Shown: positions 18,257 to 26,795 of the stretch, in pieces
How positions within the stretch are numbered: position 1 is the stretch's first letter
Layout of the letters: every line of letters starts with the position of its first letter
Source of the DNA: Alphaproteobacteria bacterium
GTDB taxonomy: Bacteria; Pseudomonadota; Alphaproteobacteria; UBA8366; Aestuariispiraceae
Direction of reading: 5' to 3'
Length of the DNA: 64,000 nucleotides
Assembly (NCBI GenBank): GCA_030065235.1
Contig: JASJDC010000008.1
Span: 124,001-188,000 of the forward strand
Position numbers and translations under genes: made by a program
The notes under the pieces: model-generated
What the model was told of the DNA's origin: nothing
Seen by the model: the letters and a program-made list of their open reading frames with translations, nothing else
The model's database searches: none

Positions 18257-19176
18257 CTGGAGACCGATCGCTCTTCGGAGATCCGCCGAATCGCCTCGGC
18301 CAAGAGCGGCGCGATGCTGACCTGGCGGACCGTCTCGCTGACGCGGACCGCTTCCGTCGCCATGATGCTGTCGGTGACGACGAGGTCTGTCAGCGGCGAA
18401 GCGGAGACGCGGGCCACGGCGCCGCCTGACAGGACGCCGTGGGTGACATAGGCGCGCACCGAAGCGGCGCCGGCTTCCGCCAAAGCGACCGACGCGTTGC
18501 ACAGCGTGCCGGCGCTGTCGACGATATCGTCGATCAAGACGCAATGCTTGCCGTGCGGTTCGCCGATGATGTTCATGACCTCCGACACGCCGGCGCGTTC
18601 CCGACGCTTGTCGATGATCGCCAGCTCAGCGTCCATGCGTTTGGCGAGCGACCGGGCGCGCAGCACCCCGCCGACATCCGGCGAAACCACCACCACCTCG
18701 CCTTCCGGCAGTTTTTCGGTCAGGTCCGTATGCAACACGGGCAAGGCGAACAGATTGTCCGTCGGCGCGTCGAAGAAGCCTTGAATCTGGCCCGCATGCA
18801 GATCGATCGTCAGCACCCGGTCGGCGCCCGCCTTCTCGATCAGGTTGGCGACCAGCTTCGCCGAGATCGGCGTCCGCGGGCCGGTCTTCCGATCCTGCCG
18901 CGCATAACCGAAATAGGGCATCACCGCCGTCACGCGCCGCGCCGACCCGCGCTTGAGGGCGTCGATCATGATCAACAGCTCCATCAAGTTGTCATTGGTC
19001 GGATAGTTGGTCGACTGCACGACGAAAACGTCCTCGCCGCGGACGTTTTCCTGGATCTCGACGAAGATCTCCATGTCGGAGAAACGTCGGATCGCCGCCT
19101 TGGTCAGCGGAACATTGAGATAGGCTGAAATGGCCTCGGCAATGGGCCTGTTCGAATTGCCGGCGAGGATTTTCAT
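18244..19176 (-). CDS. prs: Ribose-phosphate pyrophosphokinase
   Basis: 310 residues from ATG 19176; a longer frame exists but [17 protein letters not shown] is the family start. It makes PRPP from ribose 5-phosphate and ATP for nucleotide, histidine and tryptophan synthesis. Signatures are [20 protein letters not shown], the Mg/ATP region [24 protein letters not shown] and the PRPP loop [10 protein letters not shown]. Length is standard. It is convergent with the upstream membrane protein. Confidence 0.96.
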   Translation of the reverse strand: MKILAGNSNRPIAEAISAYLNVPLTKAAIRRFSDMEIFVEIQENVRGEDVFVVQSTNYPTNDNLMELLIMIDALKRGSARRVTAVMPYFGYARQDRKTGPRTPISAKLVANLIEKAGADRVLTIDLHAGQIQGFFDAPTDNLFALPVLHTDLTEKLPEGEVVVVSPDVGGVLRARSLAKRMDAELAIIDKRRERAGVSEVMNIIGEPHGKHCVLIDDIVDSAGTLCNASVALAEAGAASVRAYVTHGVLSGGAVARVSASPLTDLVVTDSIMATEAVRVSETVRQVSIAPLLAEAIRRISEERSVSSLFD

Positions 19177-19416
19177 GGGCGGGCGACGCGTCAGAGACCG
19201 GAAGGACGAAAACAGAAGTTCGTATCGCCCGATTCTCTCGAGAGTCCCATTGCTGCTGATTCCCCAACCACAGAGCCCACCGACAGAAGCCAAAGACGGC
19301 GACCGGCTCAAGCCCGCCGGCGCGTCCGGGACGACCAAACCCCGGGGCCGACATGTTCGAACCGCGGCCTCTATACCAAGGGGCCCGGGCGCTGTAAACG
19401 ATCCGCGCCGGCGCTT

Positions 19417-20304
19417 TTATTCCGGCGGCGGGGTCTGCGAATAAGCGTCGATCACGTCCAACACGCCCGGCGTTGCGGCATAGGCCACATCCCAAGCCAG
19501 CGGCCCCCAGGGGCCGTCCAAATAGTCGCTGGCGACGGGGTTTTCTTGCGCCAGATCAGCGACATGATCGCCGGACGCCGTTTCGACCCGCCAGACGATC
19601 CGCAAGGCCACGACGCCTTGGCGAATTTCACGGGTCGACACCTCGCCGATCAGGTTCAGGTCGGCTTCCCCGTTCTCTTCCACCGCAGCCCCGTTCTGGC
19701 GTAGGGTCTCCTGCATCGCTGTCGCGAGCGTGCGTTCTCCGTCGCCGCGGGCGCCGGTGACTCGCGCCACCGCGATGGTCGTCGGTCCAATGGCGATGTC
19801 AGTCGGCTCGACATTGACGCCGATCGCTTTCGGCACCCCGTCTGCGAGCGGTGCGAATGTCTGCATGGCGAGGTCAAACTCGCCGGCCCGCGCGGACTCC
19901 AACGCTTGGTTCGACAGTGTCGGCGTCAAGAACGCCTCGATCAGCGCGCCGCTCGGTCCGAACAGGGTCCAAAGGTCGCCCGCCGCCGACGGCGCGGTCA
20001 GCCGCAACAAATGGCCGTTTTCGCGGCCGCGGCGGCTGCTTGCGATCACGCCCGTCTCGCGCAGCAGAGCGGCGGCCGCGTCCGCCTTCACCCAAGCGTC
20101 CGCGTCTTCGGTATCCAGCGGCGCCACATAAACCAGCGTATCCGCCCGCTGATGCACTAGGGACAGTTCCGCCTTTTCGTCCGCGGAGGTGCGAAACGGT
20201 TTCGGAACCGGTCCACAGGCCTGCAGCAATCCGGCGATGAGCAAGAGGAGGCACAGGCCGCCTCTTTTCGCCAAGCCGGGCCGCGTAAGGGTCCGCCCCT
20301 TCAT
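19417..20304 (-). CDS. Putative lipoprotein of unknown function
   Basis: 295 residues from ATG 20304; ATG 20322 is an in-frame alternative. The N-terminus is a classical lipoprotein signal (GGLCLLLLIAGLLQACGP, lipobox LQAC). The mature part has a repeated alpha/beta character with LNLIGEVSTREIRQGVVALR and IVWRVETASGDHVA in the C-terminal half, but no family was recognised. Its ATG sits two bases after the stop of a 22-residue hydrophobic ORF, suggesting coupled translation. It is 110 bases upstream of the next gene on the opposite side (pgeF, same strand). Confidence 0.65.
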   Translation of the reverse strand: MKGRTLTRPGLAKRGGLCLLLLIAGLLQACGPVPKPFRTSADEKAELSLVHQRADTLVYVAPLDTEDADAWVKADAAAALLRETGVIASSRRGRENGHLLRLTAPSAAGDLWTLFGPSGALIEAFLTPTLSNQALESARAGEFDLAMQTFAPLADGVPKAIGVNVEPTDIAIGPTTIAVARVTGARGDGERTLATAMQETLRQNGAAVEENGEADLNLIGEVSTREIRQGVVALRIVWRVETASGDHVADLAQENPVASDYLDGPWGPLAWDVAYAATPGVLDVIDAYSQTPPPE

Positions 20305-20306
20305 CG

Positions 20307-20375
20307 CTAGATCAAAAAACATCCGACGACCGTCGCGGCCAGCATCAGCGCGATCAGTTGGATCAGCCAGGGCAT
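20307..20375 (-). CDS. 22-residue single-helix membrane peptide, coupled to the lipoprotein
   Basis: ATG 20375 to TAG 20307. The product begins MPWLIQLIALMLAATVVG and is hydrophobic throughout, enough for one membrane helix. A GAGGG sits about eight bases upstream of the ATG. The TAG is separated by only two bases from the lipoprotein ATG at 20304. The composition and spacing favour a real small protein, but the length is too short to be sure. Confidence 0.42.
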   Translation of the reverse strand: MPWLIQLIALMLAATVVGCFLI

Positions 20376-20414
20376 TGCGCAACCCTCACATCGTCTCTCC
20401 CGCCGGCCGCCATG

Positions 20415-21197
20415 CTAACCGTTGAGCGCAATGACCGACAACAGGCGGCCATAGTCCGCTTCCCCTTGGATCGTGGCGCGGCGATAGCTGAAAAACAAAT
20501 CCGATTCCGCGCGTGTGTCGCGTGCGACCCATTGCGCGTTGGCGAGGCCGGCCTTTTCGGTAGCGCGCAATACGAACCCCGGCAGGTTGAACTGCCGCTT
20601 GTGCGGCGCCGCGCCAGCGGTGAAATACGTCCGCGCTGACGGATCGTGCGCGATGAAGGCGGCTTCGAAGTCATCCCCGACCTCATACGATTCCTGCGCG
20701 ATGCATGGACCTATCGCCGCCTGAATGTCCGCGCGGCGCGCGCCCAACCCTTCCATCGCCGCGACGGTGGCCTCGACGATCCCGTTCAACGCGCCTTTCC
20801 AGCCGGCGTGACAGGCGCCGACCACGCCGGCCGTCGCATCGGCGAACAGGACAGGCGCGCAGTCGGCCGTCAGAACGCCCAGCGCCACGCCCGGGCTGTT
20901 CGACACCATGCCGTCCGCCTTCGGCGCCTCGGCCGGAGCCCAAGGCGACGCGACCTTGACCACCGTCGTTCCATGAACCTGATAGACTGTTGAGAGCGCC
21001 TCGGGCCCGGCGCCGATCGCCGCCGTCGCGCGCCGCCGGTTCTCAACCACGTTATTCGGCGCGTCGCCCGACCCGAAGCCTGTGTTCAGCGAGGCATAGA
21101 GCCCGTCGCTGACGCCGCCGCGCTTTGTGAAGAAGGCGTGACGGATCTCGTCGCGCGCCGCCAGGCCCGGGTCGCGAATGATTGATGGCTGCGTCAT
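20415..21197 (-). CDS. pgeF: Peptidoglycan editing factor / multicopper polyphenol oxidase-fold protein (YfiH)
   Basis: 260 residues. The YfiH/LACC1-fold family edits muropeptides or acts on purine nucleosides. Metal-site residues are visible in GVLTADCAPVLFAD (Cys), ACHAGWKGALNGIVEAT (His) and GPCIAQESYEVGDDF. TKRGGVSDGLYASLNTG near the N-terminus is diagnostic. The start ATG 21197 overlaps the stop of the methyltransferase gene by four bases, so the two are co-translated. Confidence 0.92.
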   Translation of the reverse strand: MTQPSIIRDPGLAARDEIRHAFFTKRGGVSDGLYASLNTGFGSGDAPNNVVENRRRATAAIGAGPEALSTVYQVHGTTVVKVASPWAPAEAPKADGMVSNSPGVALGVLTADCAPVLFADATAGVVGACHAGWKGALNGIVEATVAAMEGLGARRADIQAAIGPCIAQESYEVGDDFEAAFIAHDPSARTYFTAGAAPHKRQFNLPGFVLRATEKAGLANAQWVARDTRAESDLFFSYRRATIQGEADYGRLLSVIALNG

Positions 21198-22318
21198 GGT
21201 TCGCTACTTCCATTGGGCGCCGGCGTAGTATCGGCTGTGGCAAAGCCCGCCGGGGTCACGCCTCCGGTCACCGCCAGCACTTTGAAGAGAACGCCCATTT
21301 GGTCCGGCTCGGTCAAGCGCGCCACCCCTTGCGCCAAGGCGCGAGCCTGTCGCGGATCGGAACGGTCGGTCAAGCGTTCCAGCCTTTCCCGGGCGCCGAG
21401 GCGGTTCAGGAACGCGCCCTGTCTGATCGGCCCATATGCCGCCGCTCCCGCCTCACGCGCGCATCGAGCCAGGGCGTGGAAATCGACATGCGCGGTCAGG
21501 TCCGCCGCGCCGGGCGTCTCGAAGGCCGACACCGGTCGATGCGCCTTGACCGCCTGCAGCGTGTCGCCGAAAGCCTGTGCGCGATCGTAGCCGTAATCGA
21601 CGATCAGGGCGGCGCCGCCTTGCGCGGCGATCCGTTCGGCGAGGCTGTTCATGACGGATAGCGACAACGGCGACGCTTCAAAGACGGACCCTTCGGGCGC
21701 GTTCGCAGCCGACAGTCCGAGCGCCAGACGGTCAGCCGGGGCCGAGCCTGTTGAGAGCGTGAAGCCGAATTCAGCCGCTTCATCAGACCAGGTCACAAGA
21801 CGCTCGCGCCAGCCGTCCGGCGTCTTCTCCCATTGCCGGATCGGTAAAGCGTCGAAAAATTCGTTCGCGACCAGCAACAAGGGCCCGTCCGGGATTTCCG
21901 CGACGCGCGCCGCCCAACGCGGCGCGTGCGCCTTCAGCCGTTCGGCCTGCGCTTGCCGCAGGACGGGACTGGTCTCCACCAAGGTAAGCTCGATCGCGTC
22001 AAGGAAGCCCGGCGCCATCGCGCCGGCGCGCAGCAGGTCCGCCATCAAGACGCCGCGGCCGGGTCCAAGTTCGACCAACTGGATAGGGGCGGGCCGACCC
22101 AGATCGATCCAGGCCTGGGCCAGCCAAAGGCCGATCAGTTCGCCGAAGATCTGGCTGATTTCCGGGGCCGTCGTGAAATCGCCGCCAGCCCCGATTGGAT
22201 CGCGGCTGGTATAGTATCCCCAACGCGGATGGCCCAGCGCATCCCCCATATAGTCGGCGACGGTTATCGGCCCCTCCAGCGCGATCCGGCGCCTCAGATG
22301 CTCGGCCAAAGCCGTCAT
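21194..22318 (-). CDS. SAM-dependent methyltransferase, NDUFAF7/MidA family (DUF185)
   Basis: 374 residues from ATG 22318. The mitochondrial homologue NDUFAF7 dimethylates an arginine of complex I subunit NDUFS2 during assembly, so a role in NADH dehydrogenase assembly is plausible. Signatures are GYYTSRDPIGAGGDFTTAPE, QIFGELIGLWLAQAW and the SAM loop VELGPGRGVLMADLLRA. The start lies five bases after the lgt stop, and the end overlaps pgeF: lgt-midA-pgeF form one operon. Confidence 0.93.
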   Translation of the reverse strand: MTALAEHLRRRIALEGPITVADYMGDALGHPRWGYYTSRDPIGAGGDFTTAPEISQIFGELIGLWLAQAWIDLGRPAPIQLVELGPGRGVLMADLLRAGAMAPGFLDAIELTLVETSPVLRQAQAERLKAHAPRWAARVAEIPDGPLLLVANEFFDALPIRQWEKTPDGWRERLVTWSDEAAEFGFTLSTGSAPADRLALGLSAANAPEGSVFEASPLSLSVMNSLAERIAAQGGAALIVDYGYDRAQAFGDTLQAVKAHRPVSAFETPGAADLTAHVDFHALARCAREAGAAAYGPIRQGAFLNRLGARERLERLTDRSDPRQARALAQGVARLTEPDQMGVLFKVLAVTGGVTPAGFATADTTPAPNGSSEP

Positions 22319-22322
22319 CGTC

Positions 22323-23114
22323 TCAGCGCGCGGGGCGGCGCGCGGCAAGGACAATGACATAGGCGCCGGCCAGGATCATCGGCAGGGTCAACCACTGGCC
22401 CCAAGTGGTCGCAAAGGGCAAGGCGCCGACAAGCACTTCTGGATCCCGGAAAAACTCGGAAACACCGCGCGCCAGCCCGTAACCGATCAGGAAGAGTCCA
22501 GTGACCATGCCGGGCCGCTTCATCTGTCCCAACCCGTGCGCCGCGATCGCCACCAGCAGATACAGCGCCAGGCCCTCCAACGCCGCCTCGTAGAGCTGGC
22601 TCGGGTGGCGCGGGACCTGATCCGGGTCGCGGGGAAAGACCATGCCGACCGCCGCGTCGGTCGGCCGGCCCCAATGTTCCTGATTGATGAAATTCGCAAT
22701 CCGCCCGAAACAGATCCCGATTGGCGCGACCAGTGCGATCAGGTCGGTGAAGGCGAAGAACGGCAAACCGCGCCGCCGCGTATAGATCGCTATCGCCGCG
22801 ATCACGCCCAACAGCCCGCCATGAAAGGCCATGCCGCCTTGCCAGATCTTCAGGATCTCAATCGGGTTCGAGAAATAATAGCCGGGCTGGTAGAACAGGA
22901 CCTGACCCAACCGGCCGCCGATCACCACGCCCAGAACGGCCCAGATCAGGAAATCGTCCATGTCTCGCGCGGTGACCCCGGTGGACAGACGCTGGGCGTA
23001 GGCCATCGTGTAGCGCCAGCCGATCACCAAACCGGCGAGATAGGCCAGCCCATACCAACGGATGGCCAGCGGCCCCAATTGCAGGGCGATCGGGTCAATG
23101 TCGGGAAAGTTCAC
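22323..23114 (-). CDS. lgt: Prolipoprotein diacylglyceryl transferase
   Basis: 263 residues, multi-pass inner-membrane enzyme that transfers diacylglycerol from phosphatidylglycerol to the lipobox cysteine. The Lgt signature GRIANFINQEHWGRPTD lies at about 138-155. The catalytic His motif MAFHGGLLG precedes it and RHPSQLYEAALEG follows. Length is normal. First gene of the lgt-midA-pgeF operon; it serves the several lipoproteins in this window. Confidence 0.95.
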   Translation of the reverse strand: MNFPDIDPIALQLGPLAIRWYGLAYLAGLVIGWRYTMAYAQRLSTGVTARDMDDFLIWAVLGVVIGGRLGQVLFYQPGYYFSNPIEILKIWQGGMAFHGGLLGVIAAIAIYTRRRGLPFFAFTDLIALVAPIGICFGRIANFINQEHWGRPTDAAVGMVFPRDPDQVPRHPSQLYEAALEGLALYLLVAIAAHGLGQMKRPGMVTGLFLIGYGLARGVSEFFRDPEVLVGALPFATTWGQWLTLPMILAGAYVIVLAARRPAR

Positions 23115-23248
23115 GGGCGGCTCCGAATTACCGCGCCGGTTATAGGCACGGCGCGGCGTTGCGGCAACTTGCGCGCTAGGCCGCGAGACCTTTTATTACG
23201 GGTAGCGTAAACGCTGAAACTGCGCCCAGCAGATGAGAGGATCGCATC

Positions 23249-23533
23249 ATGCAAACCACCGGACGCCTGTTCGACGATATCGCCCGGGTCGCCAATGGCG
23301 CGGCCGGCGCCTTGCACGGGGTGCGGGAAGAGGTCGAAAGCCTGGTGAAGGCGCGGCTTGAACGGGTGCTCGCGGATATGGACTTGGTCAGCCGCGACGA
23401 GTTCGAAGCGGTGAAAGCCGTCGCCGCCAAGGCGCGCGAGGAGCAGGAAATCCTCTCCGAACAGGTTGCCGCGCTGCAGGCCGAACTGAAGGCGGCCAAG
23501 TCGTCCAAGAAGGCGGCTGCGAAGAAGGCCTGA
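23249..23533 (+). CDS. ubiK: UbiK family ubiquinone biosynthesis accessory factor
   Basis: 94 residues. UbiK/BMFP proteins are small trimeric coiled-coil factors that assist aerobic ubiquinone synthesis and bind lipids. The N-terminal amphipathic LFDDIARVANGAAGALHGVR and the central MDLVSRDEFEAVKAVAAKAR followed by a heptad coiled coil (EEQEILSEQVAALQAELKA) fit the family. The C-terminus is Lys/Ala-rich. Divergent from lgt. Confidence 0.88.
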   Translation: MQTTGRLFDDIARVANGAAGALHGVREEVESLVKARLERVLADMDLVSRDEFEAVKAVAAKAREEQEILSEQVAALQAELKAAKSSKKAAAKKA

Positions 23534-23840
23534 CCAGAGCCGCGCGGTGGTTCAGGGCCTGTGGATAACGTCCCCTCCGCCCCGCTGCGCAAATCACTTT
23601 GTTAAAAATCGGCGGGTTGCGATTCCTCAGCTTGAGTCAACGGGCTCGGAAAATCCCTATATTACACAGACTTAGCCATTTCGATTTCTCGTCGCTTGCG
23701 GCGCGAGAATCCGGCATGGCAGTCTAACCCTGGTGGATGCGCTGGCCGGGGACGCTAGATTTGGCGCCTGCACCAAGATGTTGAATCTCGATTAGCATGA
23801 CCCAGCGCCCCGCGCGCGTCCGGGTCGGGGGATTTCGCCG
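23534..23840. other. Intergenic region with one DnaA-box match
   Basis: 307 bases between ubiK and ybjN. TGTGGATAA (23560-23568) is the exact complement of the DnaA consensus TTATCCACA; a single box is not an origin. An AT-rich TATATT near 23660 may be the -10 of the ybjN promoter, but I find no well-spaced -35. No gene is seen. Confidence 0.4.
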
Positions 23841-24344
23841 ATGGTCGCCGCCGCACAACTCAGTGAAATGCAGTTCCCCAATCCACTGGACATCTTGGAA
23901 GCGATGTTCACCGAGAATGAATGGCCTTTCGAGCGGCATGGGGATGATGAAATCCTGGTCGAGACGACCGGCGGCTGGTGTGACTACCGGCTCTATTTCG
24001 TCTGGCGCGAGGATATGCACGCGCTGTATTTCACCTGTTCATTCGATCTTAAGATCCCGGGCGATTCCAGGCATGGCGTGAATGACCTGCTGGCGCTGGT
24101 CAATCAACGCATGTGGATGGGGCATTTCGATCTGTGCAGCGAGGACGGCACGCCGACCTATCGCCATACAATCCCGACGCGCGGCATGTCCCATATCTCA
24201 GTCGAAACCTTGGAAGACATGATGGATATCGCGCTGGCCGAGTGTGAGCGCTTCTTCCCCGCCTTCCAATTCCTGCTCTGGGGCGGCTATTCGCCGGAGG
24301 AAGCGGTCGGCGCGGCGTTGCTGGATTGCCAAGGCGAGGCCTAA
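23841..24344 (+). CDS. YbjN domain protein
   Basis: 167 residues. YbjN-fold proteins resemble type III secretion chaperones and are linked to stress tolerance in enterobacteria; the alphaproteobacterial subgroup has no fixed role. Signatures are NPLDILEAMFTENEWPFERH, YFTCSFDLKIPG, LLALVNQRMWMGHFDL and a C-terminal FQFLLWGGYSPEEAVGAA. The gene sits 61 bases before proC, a common alphaproteobacterial neighbourhood. Confidence 0.88.
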   Translation: MVAAAQLSEMQFPNPLDILEAMFTENEWPFERHGDDEILVETTGGWCDYRLYFVWREDMHALYFTCSFDLKIPGDSRHGVNDLLALVNQRMWMGHFDLCSEDGTPTYRHTIPTRGMSHISVETLEDMMDIALAECERFFPAFQFLLWGGYSPEEAVGAALLDCQGEA

Positions 24345-24405
24345 ACTTTCTCCCGATATCTGTCTCTTGGCGCCGTCGCGGCGCTGTTTACGTATTGGGA
24401 ACGTC

Positions 24406-25248
24406 ATGACCGACAAGACTGATCAAACCCTGTCGGGTCCGCTGCTGTTGGTCGGCTGCGGCAAGATGGGCGGCGCGATGCTGTCAGGCTGGCTCGCGTC
24501 CGGCGTCTGCCAAGGCGGCGTACATATCATCGAACCTTTGGGCGCGCCGGAATTCGAGAACGCCGAAGGCGTGACGCTGCATGCGGGACCGGAAACGCTG
24601 CCCGAAACCCTCGACCCGGATTTCATCGTGCTCGCCGTGAAGCCGCAGTTGATGGCGGCGGTGATCGGCGATTATGCGCGCTTCGCTCATGGCGGGGCTT
24701 GTTTCCTGTCTATCGCCGCAGGCACGACCATCGGGTTTTTCGAGGATGCGCTGGGCGCGACCGCGTCGATCGTGCGCGCCATGCCGAATACGCCGGCGGC
24801 GATCGGCCAGGGAATCACCGTTCTCTGCCCGAACGACGCCTGCAGCGAGGCTCAAGCCAAGACCGCGGCCATGCTGCTTCAGGCGGTAGGCGAGACGGTG
24901 CTGGTCGAGGATGAGGCGCTGATGGATGCGGTGACCGCCGTTTCCGGCAGCGGCCCGGCCTATGTCTTCCTGTTGATCGAGACGCTTGCAGAAGCAGGGG
25001 TCGCGGCCGGCCTGCCGCCGGACCTTTCCGCCCGGCTGGCACTCACGACCGTCGCCGGCGCCGGCGCCTTGGCGGAGCATGAGGCTGAAACCGCGCCCGC
25101 CACGCTGCGTGAAAACGTGACCAGTCCGAACGGCACGACGCACGCGGCGCTGCAGGTCTTGATGCAGGAAAAAGACGGCCTGGCCGACCTGATGCGCGCG
25201 GCGGTCGCGGCCGCGACGAACCGGTCGCGCGAATTGGCCGGCGGTTGA
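24406..25248 (+). CDS. proC: Pyrroline-5-carboxylate reductase
   Basis: 280 residues from ATG 24406. Last step of proline synthesis: P5C + NAD(P)H to proline. The N-terminal Rossmann loop is LLLVGCGKMGGAMLSGW. RAMPNTPAAIGQG and the signature AVSGSGPAYVFLLIETLAEA (about 175-195) are typical, as is the C-terminal TSPNGTTHAAL. The frame extends further upstream, but this ATG begins the family alignment. Confidence 0.95.
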   Translation: MTDKTDQTLSGPLLLVGCGKMGGAMLSGWLASGVCQGGVHIIEPLGAPEFENAEGVTLHAGPETLPETLDPDFIVLAVKPQLMAAVIGDYARFAHGGACFLSIAAGTTIGFFEDALGATASIVRAMPNTPAAIGQGITVLCPNDACSEAQAKTAAMLLQAVGETVLVEDEALMDAVTAVSGSGPAYVFLLIETLAEAGVAAGLPPDLSARLALTTVAGAGALAEHEAETAPATLRENVTSPNGTTHAALQVLMQEKDGLADLMRAAVAAATNRSRELAGG

Positions 25249-25278
25249 ATTTCAGGCGCGGGCGCCAAGGTAACAGTC

Positions 25279-26001
25279 ATGGCCCAATCTCCTTCAAAGA
25301 AAACGCCGTCCAGAAAGGCCGCCGCCCAAAAAGCAGCTGCGAAAAAGAGCGCGGGGAAGAAGGCGGGCGCGAAGAAGACCCGCGCCAAGAAGGCCGCGCC
25401 GCTACCGCCGCCGCCCTTCCCGGAAGCGGCGGTTCTGCAAGCCTTTATGGATGAGATCGCATCCGCTGGCTGGACCGATCTCAACCTCGCCGCCGTGGCT
25501 GGCCGCGCCAAGGTCGACCCGTCGGAGCTTGAGCGTCGGTACGCCACCAAGACCAGTCTGTTGCGCGCCTTTCAAGACATGGTGGATGAGCAGGTGATGG
25601 CCGCGGTTGATCCTGAGGATCAGGACGAGAGCACCCGTGACCGTCTGTTCGACCTGTTGATGCAGCGCTTCGATGTCCTAGCGCCCTACAAAGCGGGCCT
25701 GGCGCGCCTGAGCCGCGAATTGATCGGCGATCCGATCGCCTTGGTCGTTTGGGGCGCGCGGCTGAAACGCTCGATGGCCTGGATCCTGTCGGCCAGCGGC
25801 GGCCCGTCCGACTCTTGCCTCGGAAGGGTGCATACGGACGGCTTGACGGCCCTGTGGCTGGCGACCGCGCGGGTCTGGCTGCAGGATGATACGCCCGACC
25901 TGACCAAGACCATGGCGGCTTTGGATAAGAATCTCGCGCGCGCCGAGCAGGCGGCCAATCAACTGGCGCAACTTCTGTGGCGGCGCGGGGCGGCCGCCTG
26001 A
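25279..26001 (+). CDS. COQ9/TetR-like protein with a histone-like Lys/Ala-rich tail
   Basis: 240 residues. Residues 1-40 are dominated by Lys and Ala (KKTPSRKAAAQKAAAKKSAG and more), like histone H1 or HC1 tails. From about 50 there is a TetR-type helix-turn-helix (LNLAAVAGRAKVDPSELERR, then YATKTSLLRAFQD). The C-terminal half, with AWILSASGGPSD and ARVWLQDDTPDLTKTMAALD, resembles the COQ9 domain. COQ9 proteins bind lipids and support ubiquinone synthesis, whereas TetR proteins repress transcription. Its place just before the phasin gene leaves both roles open. Confidence 0.7.
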   Translation: MAQSPSKKTPSRKAAAQKAAAKKSAGKKAGAKKTRAKKAAPLPPPPFPEAAVLQAFMDEIASAGWTDLNLAAVAGRAKVDPSELERRYATKTSLLRAFQDMVDEQVMAAVDPEDQDESTRDRLFDLLMQRFDVLAPYKAGLARLSRELIGDPIALVVWGARLKRSMAWILSASGGPSDSCLGRVHTDGLTALWLATARVWLQDDTPDLTKTMAALDKNLARAEQAANQLAQLLWRRGAAA

Positions 26002-26036
26002 AAGACGCTGCTGTTGCGGATCGGATCTTAGTGTTT

Positions 26037-26084
26037 TTGCAGTGCAACATAGTCATTGACGCACTGCAGCATTATCCCTATATA
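26037..26084 (+). promoter_or_regulatory. Phasin promoter with PhaR-type palindromes
   Basis: TTGACG (26056-26061), a 17-base spacer and TATATA (26079-26084) form a sigma-70-like promoter. TTGCAGTGCAA (26037-26047), an exact palindrome, lies just upstream of the -35. TGCAGTGC (26039-26046) is mirrored by GCACTGCA (26061-26068) inside the spacer. TGC/GCA-rich palindromes are the targets of PhaR, the repressor of phasin genes, so PhaR control is likely. Confidence 0.6.
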
Positions 26085-26219
26085 CGATCCATAGTGATCA
26101 ACGGCGTGACAAGGCTCCATCCAGTTGGACCGCGATCACGCCAATGACCGGCGGCGGCCTTAAACCCATGGTTCGGCCGGCCCGGAGGGAAACGCCAAAG
26201 GCAGATTTGGAGCAGACTC

Positions 26220-26717
26220 ATGACCAACAATCTTTTTTTCGACTTCAACAACAACCCGTTTCTAGATCCCAAGAACAACCCGTTCCTGGACGCTTCTAAG
26301 AACCCGTTTCTGAATAAAGACCTGTCGGAAGCCTTCTCCGGCCTGAAAGCGCCGGGTATGGATTTCGCCGGCATCGCCGAGTCTCAGAAGAAAAACTTCG
26401 AAGCCATCGCCGAGGCGAACAAGACCGCTGTTGAAGGCGTTCAAGCGGTGATGAAGCGTCAGGCCGAGATCTTGAAGGAAATCACCGATGAAGCGAGCGC
26501 GCTGGCCCATGAAGCCACCGCCGCCGGCGGCCCGGAAGAACATGCGGCGCGCAATCTCGACGCGGTGAAGGTCTCGATCGAAGAAGCCGTCGCCAATATC
26601 CGCGAGTTGAGCGAAATGGTCGCCAAGTCGCAGGCCGAAGCTTTCGACATCCTGAACCAGCGCGTGACCGAAAGCCTGGATGAGGTGAAGTCCGCGATCG
26701 CCAAAGCGAAACGCTAA
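26220..26717 (+). CDS. Phasin family protein
   Basis: 165 residues. Phasins coat polyhydroxyalkanoate granules; the family is predominantly alpha-helical. The central and C-terminal parts show the phasin pattern NFEAIAEANKTAVEGVQAVM, LKEITDEASAL and EMVAKSQAEAFDILNQRVTE. The N-terminus has a short repeated motif NNPFLD, NNPFLD, KNPFLN between residues 11 and 37, unusual and possibly a granule-binding segment. TTGGAG precedes the ATG. A strong terminator follows. Confidence 0.9.
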   Translation: MTNNLFFDFNNNPFLDPKNNPFLDASKNPFLNKDLSEAFSGLKAPGMDFAGIAESQKKNFEAIAEANKTAVEGVQAVMKRQAEILKEITDEASALAHEATAAGGPEEHAARNLDAVKVSIEEAVANIRELSEMVAKSQAEAFDILNQRVTESLDEVKSAIAKAKR

Positions 26718-26748
26718 ACACGTCTGATACCGATCCGTCGGTTTCAAG

Positions 26749-26782
26749 AACCGCTTCGCCCGGAAGGGCGGGGCGGTTTTTT
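26749..26782 (+). terminator. Intrinsic terminator after the phasin gene
   Basis: A 13-bp stem AACCGCTTCGCCC/GGGCGGGGCGGTT, with two G-U pairs and a GGAA loop, is followed by a T run. Confidence 0.88.
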
Positions 26783-26795
26783 CATGCGCGGGCGC

